A stretch of 64,000 nucleotides of DNA from Nocardia rhamnosiphila NBRC 108938. GTDB lineage: Bacteria; Actinomycetota; Actinomycetes; Mycobacteriales; Mycobacteriaceae. Shown piece by piece: positions 18,755 through 28,600 of the stretch (positions are counted from its first letter, which is position 1; every line of letters starts with the position of its first letter). Under the pieces are notes generated by a model. The model searched no databases, was not told where the DNA came from, and saw only the letters and a list, made by a program, of their open reading frames with translations. A program made the position numbers and the translations under genes. Where the stretch lies: NCBI RefSeq assembly GCF_000720425.1, contig NZ_JOAJ01000007.1, positions 248,001-312,000 of the forward strand, written 5' to 3'.

Positions 18755-18768
18755 TAGAACGTGTTCTA
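18755..18768. promoter_or_regulatory. KstR-type operator
   Basis: TAGAACGTGTTCTA is a perfect 14-bp palindrome that matches the published KstR consensus TNNAACNNGTTNNA at every fixed position. KstR is the TetR repressor of cholesterol catabolism in mycobacteria and rhodococci. The box ends 38 bp before the GTG of the SnoaL-like gene, a normal repressor position. Confidence 0.7.
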
Positions 18769-18806
18769 TTGTGGGAGCGAATTCCGGCCACCCGAAGGGA
18801 GTCACC

Positions 18807-19622
18807 GTGCCGCTGGACCCGACCGCCGCGGATTTGCGCGAGGCCGTTCTCGCATCTCCTCGCGCCGTAGCCGCCCACGACCGGGCGGCGTGGGTGGGCC
18901 TGTTCGCGACCGGCGCGGTGGTCAACGATCCGGTCGGCTCGGACCCGCATACCGGTTACGACGCGATCGCCCGGTTCTACGACACCTTCATCGCGCCCAA
19001 CGACATCGTGTTCGACGTCGCCCACGATTTCGCCGGGCCGGCGACCGTGCTGCGCGATCTCACCATCACCATCACGATGTCGACCGGCGCCCGGGTCCGG
19101 GTGCCGATGCATCTGCGGTACGAGGTGGTCGAGCAGGACGGCGCCCTGCGAATCGGATATCTGGCCGCGTACTGGGAACTGGTGCCCATGGTCGGGCAGC
19201 TCATGGGCACCGGACCGAAAGGGTGGCGGGCAGGCACTCGGCTCGGTGGTCTGCTGCTGCGCAATCAGGGCGTGCGCGGCCTGACGGGTATGGCCCGGGC
19301 CTGCACCGGTATCGGCGCCGCCGGGAAACGGATCGCGCACCGCCTGTGCGCGGCGGCGGCCGCCGGCGATACCGCGACGGTCACCGCGCTGACCGGCGAC
19401 CGCGACACGGTGGTGCTGTGGGCGGGCGAATCGATCGGCAGCGCGGAGCTGGCCGTACGAGCGCGCGGCCTGCGGCAGGGCAAAACACTGGCGGCCGGTC
19501 GCTCGGTCACGATCAGCGCCGATCTGCCGACAGGTCCGGCGCTGCTGATCTTGGACTTCCACCCCGCCCTGGACCGGATCGAGACCCTGCGGGTACACAC
19601 GGACACTGTCGCCGCGCGGTAG
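18807..19622 (+). CDS. SnoaL/ketosteroid-isomerase-like protein, probably in the KstR regulon
   Basis: The first ~130 residues have the cone-fold pattern of NTF2/SnoaL proteins (VAAHDRAAWVGLFATGAVVN, GYDAIARFYDTFIAP, LRYEVVEQDGALRIGYLAAY). This family includes ketosteroid isomerases and polyketide cyclases. The C-terminal ~140 residues look like a second, related half (AAAAGDTATVTALTGDRDTV). Two halves give 271 residues, longer than single-domain KSI. GTG 18807 is preferred because AAGGGAG at 18795-18801 lies 5 bp upstream; GTG 18771 is the alternative. The KstR-like box immediately upstream points to steroid degradation. The exact reaction is not shown by the sequence. Confidence 0.72.
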   Translation: MPLDPTAADLREAVLASPRAVAAHDRAAWVGLFATGAVVNDPVGSDPHTGYDAIARFYDTFIAPNDIVFDVAHDFAGPATVLRDLTITITMSTGARVRVPMHLRYEVVEQDGALRIGYLAAYWELVPMVGQLMGTGPKGWRAGTRLGGLLLRNQGVRGLTGMARACTGIGAAGKRIAHRLCAAAAAGDTATVTALTGDRDTVVLWAGESIGSAELAVRARGLRQGKTLAAGRSVTISADLPTGPALLILDFHPALDRIETLRVHTDTVAAR

Positions 19623-19623
19623 C

Positions 19624-19745
19624 GGCCAGGTTCTCGTGTGCGGCGAGATCGTCACCTACGGCTACCGCGGTATGCCGGAGAGAACCGCGGAGGCACTCGA
19701 CGCGCAGGGGTGGCTGCGTATCGGCGATATCGGCACTCCAGGTCG
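19624..19745 (+). pseudogene. Remnant of an adenylating enzyme (FadD/ANL C-terminal part)
   Basis: Right after the SnoaL-like gene, one frame reads GQVLVCGEIVTYGYRGMPER followed by TAEALDAQGWLRIGDIGT. This is the A7-A8 region of acyl-CoA ligases (GEI ... GY ... PE.TAEALD.DGWLRTGDIG). The similarity starts abruptly and ends within about 40 residues; the rest of the frame is arginine-rich nonsense. The core with the ATP loop and the catalytic lysine domain are absent. It is best explained as a decayed fragment of a lost fadD gene. Confidence 0.7.
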
Positions 19746-19822
19746 CGCCGCCCGGTCGGCGCACCGCATCGCGCCACGGCGCGCATCCCCCGCGCGACGG
19801 GGGTACGACCTGCGGCGCAGCC

Positions 19823-19863
19823 TTCGCGCACACCCCCGGTGACACATTCGCGCACACCCCCGG
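19823..19863. repeat. Short direct repeats in the intergenic region
   Basis: The 17-mer TTCGCGCACACCCCCGG occurs at 19823-19839 and again at 19847-19863, a 24-bp period, with a degraded third copy near 19866-19885. The region lies between the fadD remnant and the AurF-like gene promoter. Function unknown; it may be slipped-strand duplication in decayed DNA. Confidence 0.6.
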
Positions 19864-19921
19864 GGCACATATCCGCACTTATCCCCACAGGGCACGATTG
19901 CGCACCGGCTCCGCCCGCTCT

Positions 19922-19950
19922 ATTTACTGAGACGCCGAGTCCCGGTAAAT
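19922..19950. promoter_or_regulatory. Candidate operator before the AurF-like gene
   Basis: Inverted repeat ATTTAC (19922-19927) and GTAAAT (19945-19950) with a 17-bp spacer, about 44 bp before the gene start, in a small AT-richer patch. ATTTAC also occurs before the nearby TetR gene (near 21915). It could be the TetR site, but the arms are short. Confidence 0.35.
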
Positions 19951-19993
19951 TCATCCGTAGAGAGATGTACGCCATACGCACGAGGAGGCACCG

Positions 19994-20995
19994 ATGACGC
20001 CGTCGACTCTGCCGCGGGCTCCCAAGCTGGACACCCGGTACCGTGAGACGCTGGAAACACTGTCGGAGGGCTCGGTGCGCCGCCGGTTCGATCCGTATCT
20101 GGACATCGATTGGGATGCGCCCGAATTCGCACTCGACCGCGACGATCCCCGATGGATCCTCTCCCCCGACTACGATCCGCTCGGCGCCACCCGCTGGTAC
20201 CGGGAACTACCGCCGGCGAAACAGATCGAGATCGGCCGCTGGCGTATCGCCAATGCCATCAAGGTCGGCGCGGCCTTCGAAACCGTGCTCATCCGCGGGA
20301 TGATGCAGTACATCGCGAAACTGCCCAACGGGTCGCCGGAGTTCCGCTACTGCCTGCACGAGATGACCGAAGAGTGCAACCACATCCAGATGTTCCAGGA
20401 GCTGGTGAACCGGATCGGCGACGACGTCCCCGGGATGCGGCCGATCTTCCGGGCGCTCTCCCCGTTCATCGGGGTGGCCGGTGGCTACGCGCATGTGGTG
20501 CTGTTCCTGGGTATCCTCGGCGGCGAGGAGCCGATCGACCACTACCAGAAGGCGATGATCCGCAACGGCGCGCACCTACCGCCGCTGGTGGTGCGGACGA
20601 TGGAGATCCATATCGCCGAGGAGGCGCGCCACATCTCCTTCGCCGGAGAATTCCTGCGCGCGCATATCGCGAAGCTCGGCCCGGTCTCGACCGCGCTGTG
20701 CGGGCTGTCCTTCCCGCTGGCACTGCGCTGGCTGGCCGGGGAGATCATGGCGCCGCCGCCGGAGTTCGCGCGCCGCTTCGACGTGCCACGCGAGGTCATC
20801 GCGGAGGCGTTCTGGCGGAGCCCGCACTCGCGGCGGATCCTGTCCGGCTACTTCGGCGATATGCGGGCCCTCGCCGACGAGCTCGGCCTGATGAACCCGG
20901 TCACCTCCCGGCTGTGGCGGGCACTCGGCATCGACGGCGACCGCTCGCGCTACCGCAGCGAACCGGAACGCCGGGTTCGGGCCTCGGTGGCCTGA
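19994..20995 (+). CDS. AurF-family diiron oxygenase
   Basis: A 333-residue helical protein of the p-aminobenzoate N-oxygenase (AurF)/ferritin-like diiron group. Candidate iron ligands are Glu96 (AAFETVLIRG), the EMTEECNHIQ segment with Glu127 and His130, and a second EIHIAEEARHISFAGEF segment near residues 202-218. This fits a carboxylate-bridged diiron centre. GAGGAGG lies 7 bp before ATG 19994. A TetR gene lies downstream on the opposite strand, a frequent partner of such genes in mycobacteria and Nocardia. The substrate (arylamine oxidation or lipid modification) cannot be decided. Confidence 0.82.
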   Translation: MTPSTLPRAPKLDTRYRETLETLSEGSVRRRFDPYLDIDWDAPEFALDRDDPRWILSPDYDPLGATRWYRELPPAKQIEIGRWRIANAIKVGAAFETVLIRGMMQYIAKLPNGSPEFRYCLHEMTEECNHIQMFQELVNRIGDDVPGMRPIFRALSPFIGVAGGYAHVVLFLGILGGEEPIDHYQKAMIRNGAHLPPLVVRTMEIHIAEEARHISFAGEFLRAHIAKLGPVSTALCGLSFPLALRWLAGEIMAPPPEFARRFDVPREVIAEAFWRSPHSRRILSGYFGDMRALADELGLMNPVTSRLWRALGIDGDRSRYRSEPERRVRASVA

Positions 20996-21050
20996 CCCGG
21001 GACGGCCGGGCCGACCGACGACGTTCGGTCCGGTCGACGACCCCGCACAC

Positions 21051-21782
21051 TCACGGGGCCGAACCACGCAGTCCGGCGACCACCTGCGCCAGTTCCCGGT
21101 CCGGGTCCACCGTCACACCGACCGTCCGGGCCGCGCCGTCGAGGATGTACCAGGCGTAGCCGGAGAGATCCGCGACCATTTCCGCTCGTGTCCGGCTCGG
21201 CACCGGATCGGCGACCCATGCGGCCAGCACCCCTTCGACCATGGTCACCACGGCGAACGGCACCGGCTCCAGCGCGGCCGACTCCACCTCCATGATGCGG
21301 GCGATCGCATCGATCAGCTCGCGTGACCGCTCGGCGATCCGGATCTTCAGGCTGGAGATGGCGTCCACACTGTCGGCCCCGCCGACGGGCGGGCCGGTCC
21401 GGGCGAACGCGGCCAGATTGGGATGGTCGCCCATCCAGTCCGCGACCGCGCGAACCGTTCGCGTGATGATCTCGCGCACCGAGCCGGACGAGACGTCCAG
21501 CTGTGCGTCCAGCGCGGCCCCCAGATCGTCGATCAGGTACGACCGGATGCGCCGGTCCAGATCCTCCCGGCCGCTGAACTGCCGGTACACCACGGATTTG
21601 GCGACCCCGGCCCGTTCCGCGATCTGCCGCACGGGCACATCCGCGCCCAGTGGCTTCTCCTCCAGCAGTTCGACCGCGGCCCGCAGGATGCGCAACTGAC
21701 GCTCGGTATTGTGCTGCTCCCAGCGCGCCTCGTATCCGTTGACCTCCCCCGGAATCCGCGATCGCGACGACGCCACCGACAT
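21051..21782 (-). CDS. TetR-family transcriptional regulator
   Basis: A 243-residue regulator with an N-terminal helix-turn-helix, QIAERAGVAKSVVYRQFSGR, at about residues 51-70, and a variable ligand-binding domain behind it. ATG 21782 was chosen (MSVASSRSRIPGEVNG); the frame is open to 21917 but the extra 45 residues look non-coding. It converges with the AurF-like gene (56 bp between stops), so it is a plausible regulator of that gene. A duplicated ATTTAC element occurs upstream of both genes. Confidence 0.85.
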   Translation of the reverse strand: MSVASSRSRIPGEVNGYEARWEQHNTERQLRILRAAVELLEEKPLGADVPVRQIAERAGVAKSVVYRQFSGREDLDRRIRSYLIDDLGAALDAQLDVSSGSVREIITRTVRAVADWMGDHPNLAAFARTGPPVGGADSVDAISSLKIRIAERSRELIDAIARIMEVESAALEPVPFAVVTMVEGVLAAWVADPVPSRTRAEMVADLSGYAWYILDGAARTVGVTVDPDRELAQVVAGLRGSAP

Positions 21783-22311
21783 GTCTGGCAGTGTACTCAG
21801 CACCGCCGCGGGAGCGGCCGCTCCCGCGGCGTTCCGCTCCACCGACCGCCCGACCGGGGATTTCTTCACCGGGATTTCATAAGCCGCCCCGTTCTGCACG
21901 ATCAAATGAAAGTACATTTACACCGGCATTAATTCGGGATTGCGCGGATACATTACGCAATACATTCGCGATATATTACAAACCGGTCGTTTTGTCGACT
22001 CCGGAAGCGGCGCGGCGTCGCGTAGCATCGGAAGATGTTCTCGCACAGACACATCCAGAATACCGCGCGGACAGATGGTTCCACCAGGAATAACTCACCG
22101 GCTGCCCACGGATTCCAATCCATGGGCAGCCGGTACGAAAAACGCTAGAATTGCGGCACATTGGTACCGGGCGGGTCCGGCGATCTGCTGTCACTACGTT
22201 GCTCGGTCGCGGGAATTCCCGGCGACACCGGTTACGGGGGGCGGCGCAATCGGAGCAGCGTACGCATACGCGCAGCGACCCGCCGGCGCACCACGCGTAC
22301 AGGAGGCAAGG
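21783..22311. other. Intergenic stretch with an AT-rich patch and a hairpin
   Basis: The part at about 21890-22010 is clearly lower in GC than the window and contains repeated TACATT (TACATTTACACC, GATACATTACGC, AATACATTCGCG). It should hold the TetR gene promoter. At 22097-22134 a 12-bp perfect stem (ACCGGCTGCCCA / TGGGCAGCCGGT, 14-nt loop) is a terminator-like hairpin without a U-tract. The last ~170 bp should carry the promoter of the 60-codon ORF. I see no other gene. Confidence 0.45.
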
Positions 22312-22494
22312 ATGCCCGACAACACCGGCCCCGAGGAGAACGACGTGGAATCGACCGCCGAGCACGCACCCGTGATCTGGCCGGAGCCCAGCCGGCTGGA
22401 TTCCTGGTGGCGCGACATCATGACCGATCCGACCGCCGCGGCCCCCGTCGCGGAGTCCGAACCGGCGCCTCCGAGCCTCACTCGCAACGGTTGA
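22312..22494 (+). CDS. Small acidic orphan ORF (60 aa)
   Basis: ATG 22312 is preceded by an ideal ribosome binding site, AGGAGG at 22301-22306 with 5-bp spacing, the main reason to believe it. The product is acidic and polar at the N-terminus (MPDNTGPEENDVESTAEHAP), has a tryptophan-rich middle (VIWPEPSRLDSWWRDIM), and a proline/alanine-rich end (SEPAPPSLTRNG). It has no signal peptide, membrane segment or cysteine. It could be a conserved small protein, a leader peptide or a modified-peptide precursor, but no maturation enzyme is adjacent. I do not recognise the family. Confidence 0.5.
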   Translation: MPDNTGPEENDVESTAEHAPVIWPEPSRLDSWWRDIMTDPTAAAPVAESEPAPPSLTRNG

Positions 22495-23103
22495 GCCGGC
22501 CCCCCGGACCCGGCGCCGCAACGCGCCGACATCCGGCACCGGACCAGCAGGCGATACCGCGCACCGGTTCGTTCGCCACGTCCACCAGTCGCTCGAACAT
22601 CCCGGCGTGCCCCACGGCGGAGGTGACGGCGACGGAGCCGACCCCGGGCAGCGCTGCCGGCGGCCGGGTCCCCGGATCGATCCCGCGAGAGTGCAGCTTC
22701 TCGCGGGGCCGCGGCGACGGGATCCGCGGATCGCACCGGGTCACGCCGCCGGATGGGTCGGCCCACGTCGCCCTCGGCGAGAGCCGCCGGAACCCTCCGG
22801 CACCCCGCACTCCACCGCGGCGGATCGGCCAGGTGGAATTCGAATCGCCCGCCCGTCCTCGGTGACGATCGACCACGCCGGACGAGAGTCCGCGGTCGCG
22901 CGCCCCCGACGGCAACGTCCCGCGGTCTCCGGACTCCCCGCGAACCGCCGTGTCCTCATACACTCCGGCACCTGGGCGCACCGCGGCGGTGATCCGGCAC
23001 CGACGCGATCCGGCGGGGTATGACCCGGGCATCGCCACACCCGCACATGGACACCCGTCGAATCGGTTCGCCTGATCGAGATACTCGTCGCGGCCGCCCG
23101 CGG
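22495..23103. other. Gene-poor GC-rich stretch (about 600 bp)
   Basis: Only overlapping short open frames of arginine/proline/glycine-rich composition, typical of random high-GC sequence. None has a good start. It may be decayed coding DNA. It includes the promoter-distal flank of the convergent deazaflavin oxidoreductase gene. Confidence 0.4.
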
Positions 23104-23544
23104 CTAAGTGTTTTCCGCTGTGGGCGTGAGCCGGACCAATGGGATCTCCCGGTCGGTGCGCTTCTGATAATCCCCGTATACGGGATAGGCGGCGGCGATC
23201 CGGGACCACAGCGGCGCCCGCTGCTCCGTGGAGAGGACTTGTGCGGTCATCGACCGGCGCGGGCCGTTGCGGAACGAGACCTCGACGGCAGGATTGTCGC
23301 GAAGGTTCCAGTACCACGCCGGGTGGGTCGGGTCGCCGGCCCGGGACGCGACAATGATGTAGTCGTCGCCCTCGACGACCGGAGCCGTCAGCATGACCGA
23401 GCGCGGTTGCCCGCTCTTACGGCCGACAGTGGTCAGTTCCAGCGCCGGCATCCCGAAGTATTCGGTGCCCAGGCGGCCGAAGCTGATACGCAGCAGAGCT
23501 CGATGCACGGCGTTGACGGCCTTCAGCGTGAAATCAGATGGCAC
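23104..23544 (-). CDS. Deazaflavin (F420)-dependent nitroreductase-family protein
   Basis: A 146-residue protein of the split-barrel DUF385/Ddn-like family, whose characterised members use coenzyme F420. Typical blocks are LELTTVGRKSGQPRSVMLTA, VVEGDDYIIVASRAGDPTHP and AWYWNLRDNPAVEV. Many members reduce quinones or nitro compounds; the natural substrate is unknown. ATG 23544 gives the usual length. It stands alone, flanked by gene-poor DNA on both sides. Confidence 0.87.
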   Translation of the reverse strand: MPSDFTLKAVNAVHRALLRISFGRLGTEYFGMPALELTTVGRKSGQPRSVMLTAPVVEGDDYIIVASRAGDPTHPAWYWNLRDNPAVEVSFRNGPRRSMTAQVLSTEQRAPLWSRIAAAYPVYGDYQKRTDREIPLVRLTPTAENT

Positions 23545-24190
23545 GACAGCTCATCCCCTCCGGTTCGCGGCAGTTGATCCAGCAAAGCAGCTCGGTCGGC
23601 GTCCGGCAACGTCGCGCCCTCCGCCGGAGGGGGTCACCGCTACCCCCGGAGCTCGTGACGCCACCGGGTTCCGCCGTCGAAACCCGCCCGGGAGTACTCG
23701 AATCCGATCACGCCAATGCCCATCGAGGGCAGCCGGCGGGCGGCTGCGCATCATCGGCATCGCCGCCCGCGAGGCCGTTGAATTGCACCGATGTAATTTA
23801 TGAGATGCATATCCGCTATCAATGATTCACCCGATCGTAAATGCGTTTCGACCACCCATTTCGAACGATATTCGCTGCCCGTAACCGGCCCAGAGGCACT
23901 TTCTTTGATGGAATAGCCACATAATTGCCCATTCTTCTGCTGCGGCAACACATCCGGCCACCGGCGGGCCCACCGCCCCGGGCCGCGCGCCGAACACCCG
24001 CCGACCCAAGACGATTCGGGCAGGACGATAGCTCGCGCGAGAGCTGGTTGCCGGCTCGGCTCGGCTATGCCACTACCGCCGGCGGATCAGACCACGGAGA
24101 ACCCCACACAGCCGGCGAGCTCCACGGCGGCCCCGGTCGGCTCGGCCCCAACAGCGGAAGCGGCCACCGGGCGGCGATGCCCCGACACAG
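23545..24190. other. Gene-poor stretch with a low-GC patch
   Basis: No supported gene in about 650 bp. From about 23775 to 23940 the base composition drops well below the flanks (GTAATTTATGAGATGCATAT is an example), a change of the kind left by decayed or transferred DNA or a regulatory zone. The right end borders the tRNA terminator. Confidence 0.4.
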
Positions 24191-24194
24191 AAAA

Positions 24195-24231
24195 GGGAAG
24201 GTCCCGGAGAGAATCTCTCCGGGACCTTCCC
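24195..24231 (-). terminator. Terminator of tRNA-fMet copy A
   Basis: Inverted repeat at 24195-24231 (arm GGGAAGGTCCCGGAGAG and its complement, short loop). Read on the minus strand it is followed by TTTTC at 24194-24190. It begins 6 bp after the tRNA 3' end, a classic intrinsic terminator. Confidence 0.88.
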
Positions 24232-24236
24232 TGTAG

Positions 24237-24310
24237 TAGCGGGGACAGGATTTGAACCTGCGACCTCTGGGTTATGAGCCCAGCGAGCTACCGAGCTGCT
24301 CCACCCCGCG
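24237..24310 (-). tRNA. Initiator tRNA-Met (CAU), copy A
   Basis: On the minus strand the 74-nt gene begins CGCGGGGTGGAGCAGCTCGG, has the anticodon stem-loop with CAT (GGGCTCATAACCC), the T arm with GGTTCAAATCC, and ends CCCCGCTA. The first pair is a C1-U72 mismatch and the anticodon stem has the three G-C pairs GGG/CCC, both marks of initiator tRNA. CCA is not encoded. Confidence 0.95.
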
Positions 24311-24492
24311 TTGGGTGTCTCCAACACTACGCACTACCTGCCGCAACACCAAAACATGCCGCTGAGCTGGCCTTGCGTCGATAGCAGGCGGCCCCGAGCA
24401 ACCGAGGTGGCGTCCGATCGCGCGGCGGCGACCCCCGAGCAGCCGGCCCGCGACGCCCGGCCGGCCCGGGCAATACCCGGGCGGAGCACAGA

Positions 24493-24536
24493 AACGGAGA
24501 AGGCCCCGGAACCGTGGTTCCGGGGCCTTCTCCGTT
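24493..24536 (-). terminator. Terminator of tRNA-fMet copy B
   Basis: A 20-bp arm inverted repeat with a 4-nt loop at 24493-24536, immediately after the tRNA 3' end on the minus strand. The sequence differs from the terminator of copy A although the tRNAs are identical, so the two units are separately terminated. Confidence 0.85.
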
Positions 24537-24538
24537 AG

Positions 24539-24612
24539 TAGCGGGGACAGGATTTGAACCTGCGACCTCTGGGTTATGAGCCCAGCGAGCTACCGAGCTG
24601 CTCCACCCCGCG
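24539..24612 (-). tRNA. Initiator tRNA-Met (CAU), copy B
   Basis: Identical in sequence to copy A over the whole 74 nt, with CAT anticodon, C1-U72 mismatch and no encoded CCA. It lies 228 bp upstream of copy A on the same strand. The flanking 10 bp (GTTGGGTG) before the 5' end are also shared, suggesting a tandem duplication including part of the promoter-side flank. Confidence 0.95.
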
Positions 24613-25508
<896 letters not shown>

Positions 25509-25552
25509 CCCGGCCCGGCGCGCTCTGAGCGCGTCGCCATCCAGCGCATACG

Positions 25553-25590
25553 AAGAGGCGCTGCCATCCATCCGGATGGCAGCGCCTCTT
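25553..25590. terminator. Terminator between rpf and the UPF0182 gene
   Basis: A perfect 17-bp stem with a 4-nt loop at 25553-25590 (AAGAGGCGCTGCCATCC and its complement), followed on the plus strand by CTTTGCTTT. It lies 44 bp after the rpf stop and before the convergent UPF0182 stop. Confidence 0.85.
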
Positions 25591-25682
25591 CTTTGCTTTC
25601 CGGCCCGGAATCCGACCGAAGCCCCGCGGGCCGCTCACCGCGCGGAGCCGACCGGGATCGGCTCCGCGCCGGGACCCGGCTG

Positions 25683-28600
25683 CTACCTACCCCCGCCGGC
25701 GTCCTGATACGCCTTCACTGCGGCGTCCAGCTCGTCCAGCGCCCGGCCGAAGTCCTCGAAGTTGCCGGTACGCATGGCCGCGCGCACCTCTTCGATCTTG
25801 CGGCCCAGCTCCGCCGCTGCGGCATCCCGCGCGGCCGAACCGGTAGCGGCGGGCGGCGGCGTCGAACCGTTGGGAGTCGACGCGCCCTGATCCTGCGAAT
25901 TATCGCCCTGGGGCTGCGGCGGCGCAGTGCCGGGGTTGGGTCTGGTGGCCGGATCACCGCCGGACGGGGTGGCCAATGCGCCGGAGCCGGGAAGCACCTG
26001 GTTCAACGCGTCGGCGAGCGTCGAACCGTAACCGACCTTCACGCTGCCGGCCTGGTCGCGGTAGCTGACCAGCACGCGCAGCAGCTGCGGGAAGGTCGCG
26101 GTGTTCTGGCCGGTATTGCGCTCGTTGTAGAACGGCTCCACATAGAGGATGCCACCGTCGGCCACCGGCAGGGTGAGCAGATTGCCATATCTGATCTTGT
26201 TCGAGTTCGACAGCAGCGTCTTCTCCTGGGAGACCTGCGGCGCTGTCGTCATCGTGTTCTGCGTCTGCTGCGGACCCTGGGTCTGCGTATCGGTCGGCAG
26301 CTGCAGGATCCGGAACTTGCCGTAACCGTCCGGATCGGAGCGCACCGATATATAGGAGGACAGGAACTGCCGGTTGTACCCGACCATCGCACTGGTCAGA
26401 TTGAACACCGGCTTACCGGTCTCCGGATCGCCGAGCAGTACGTAGTACGGCGGCTGGCTGGCCGACACACCCTCCACCGTCGGATCGGCGGGCACCGACC
26501 AGAAGGCGTTGTTGGTGAAGAACTCGCGCGGATCGTCCACGTGATACTTGGTCAGCATCTCGCGCTGCACCTTGAACAGATCCTCCGGATACCGGAAGTG
26601 CTCGCGCAGCTCGGGGCTGATCTCGTTCTCCGGGATCACCGCGTCCGGGAACACTCCCCGCCAGGCCTGCAGGACCGGGTCGCTGGGGTCGGTCTCGTAC
26701 AGCTTGACCGTGCCGTCGTAGGCGTCGACCGTGGCCTTCACCGAGTTGCGGATATAGCTGACCTCTTTACGCGGCAGCAGCCGGCCGGTGCGCTGATCGA
26801 CGCTGTCCTCGACCGCACCCTCGAGCGAGGTGGTCTGGGCGTAGGGGTAGCTGTCGAGCGTCGTGTAGGCGTCCACGATCCAGACGATGCGCCCGTCCAC
26901 GACCGCCGGATAGGCGTTGCCGTCCGGGGTCAGCCACGGCGCGACCTTCTCCACCCGGTCGCGTGGCGAACGGTTGTAGATGATCTTCGAATCACCGCTG
27001 ATCGCCGAGGAGAACAGGATATTGCGCTCGGCGTACTTTGCCGCGAACGCGAGCCGGTTGAACCAGTTGCCGATCGGCACACCCCCGGCGCCGTCATAGG
27101 TGAAGCGGGCCTGGTCGGTGTCGTACTCCCGGGGGTTCTGCCCTTCCTCGGCGCCGACGATGGCGTAGTCGGGATCGGACTGTGAGATCAGCTCGCCGTA
27201 GTAGATACGCGGCTGATCGACCTTGATCCGCTGCTGATCCTTCGGCGTGAACAGATCACTGACCAGGAAGATCGGATAACCCGAATCGCTACTGCCGCCG
27301 GCGGCGTTGGGATCCTCGGACTGCGGCCGGTTGACCCGGTTGGCGGGCGCGGCGACGAACCCGTTGCCGTGTGTGTAGACCGTGTGCTTGTTGATCCAGT
27401 CGGTCTGGTTACCGCTCAGGGTCGCCGGCGACAGTTCGCGGGCGGCCACGATGTAGTCCTGGACCTGGCCGTTGAGCGAATACCGGTCGATATCGAGCGC
27501 CTCGGGGAAGCCGTAGAAGTTCTTCAGCTGCCGCAGCTGGGTGAACGTCGGGGACAGGATATTGGGATCCAGCAGGCGAGCGTTGGCGATGGTGGCATGG
27601 TCCACCGGCACATTCACCGGATTCTTGCTGCTCTCCCCCTTGTAGTCGATGTATTCGATCTTGTCGTCGGTGATCCCGTAGGCCTCCCGGGTGGCGGCGA
27701 TATTGCGCTCGATGTACTCGCTCTCCTTCTCCGCCGCGTTCGGGCGCACCGAGAACTGCTCGACCATGAGCGGCCACACCGCACCCACCAGCACCGAGGA
27801 GAGCACCAGCAGCGCCGCCGCCATCGCGGGCACCCGCAGATCACGCAGCACGATCCCGGCGAAGAAGGCCAGCGCGCAGATGATCGCGATGGACATCAGG
27901 ATCAGCTTGGCCGGCAGCACCGCGTTGATATCGGTGAACGAACCACCGTTGAAGGTGGGTTCCTTCCGGCTGCTCATCAGCAACTGATAGCGGTCGAACC
28001 AGTACGCGACGGCTTTGAGCAGCACGAAGATCCCGGCCAGCACCGCGAGCTGGATCCGCGCCGGAGTGGTGAGCACGCCCTCGCGCCCGGTCAGCCGCAA
28101 ACCGCCGAAGATGTAGTGGGTCACCAGATTCGCGACGAACGCGATCACCACGGCGACGAACAACCAGTTCAGCACCATCCGGTAGAACGGCAGATCGAAG
28201 GCGTAGAAGCCCACATCGAGACCGAACTGCGGATCGGTGCGGCCGAACGAACCGCCGTGCAGGAACAACTGCACGGTGACCCAGTTCGACTGGGCGACCA
28301 GCCCGGACAGCACACCCAGCAACACCGGGATACCGAGCCCGAACAACTTCAGCTTGCCGAGCACCGTCGTCCGATACCGGGCGATCGGATCACCGGCGCC
28401 CGAGGTCGGCACGAACACCGGGCGTGATCGGTAGGCCAGCAACAGGGCGAGCCAGACGATCACCCCGACCAAGAGCGCGACCACCGCGAACACCGCGATC
28501 CTGGTCAGCAGCACGGTCAGGTAGACGCCGCGGAAATCGACCTCCCCGAACCACAGCCAGTTCGTATAGGTATCGATGAGCCGGGGCCCTACCAACAGCA

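Noticed and set aside
22495..23103. Possible genes in the GC-rich gap
   Set aside because: All frames are short, overlapping and biased in the way expected from random high-GC DNA; none has a supporting start or motif.
25593..27185. 530-residue open frame opposite the UPF0182 gene
   Set aside because: Arginine/glycine/valine-rich antisense shadow of a well-supported membrane protein gene; no ribosome binding site or recognisable motif.
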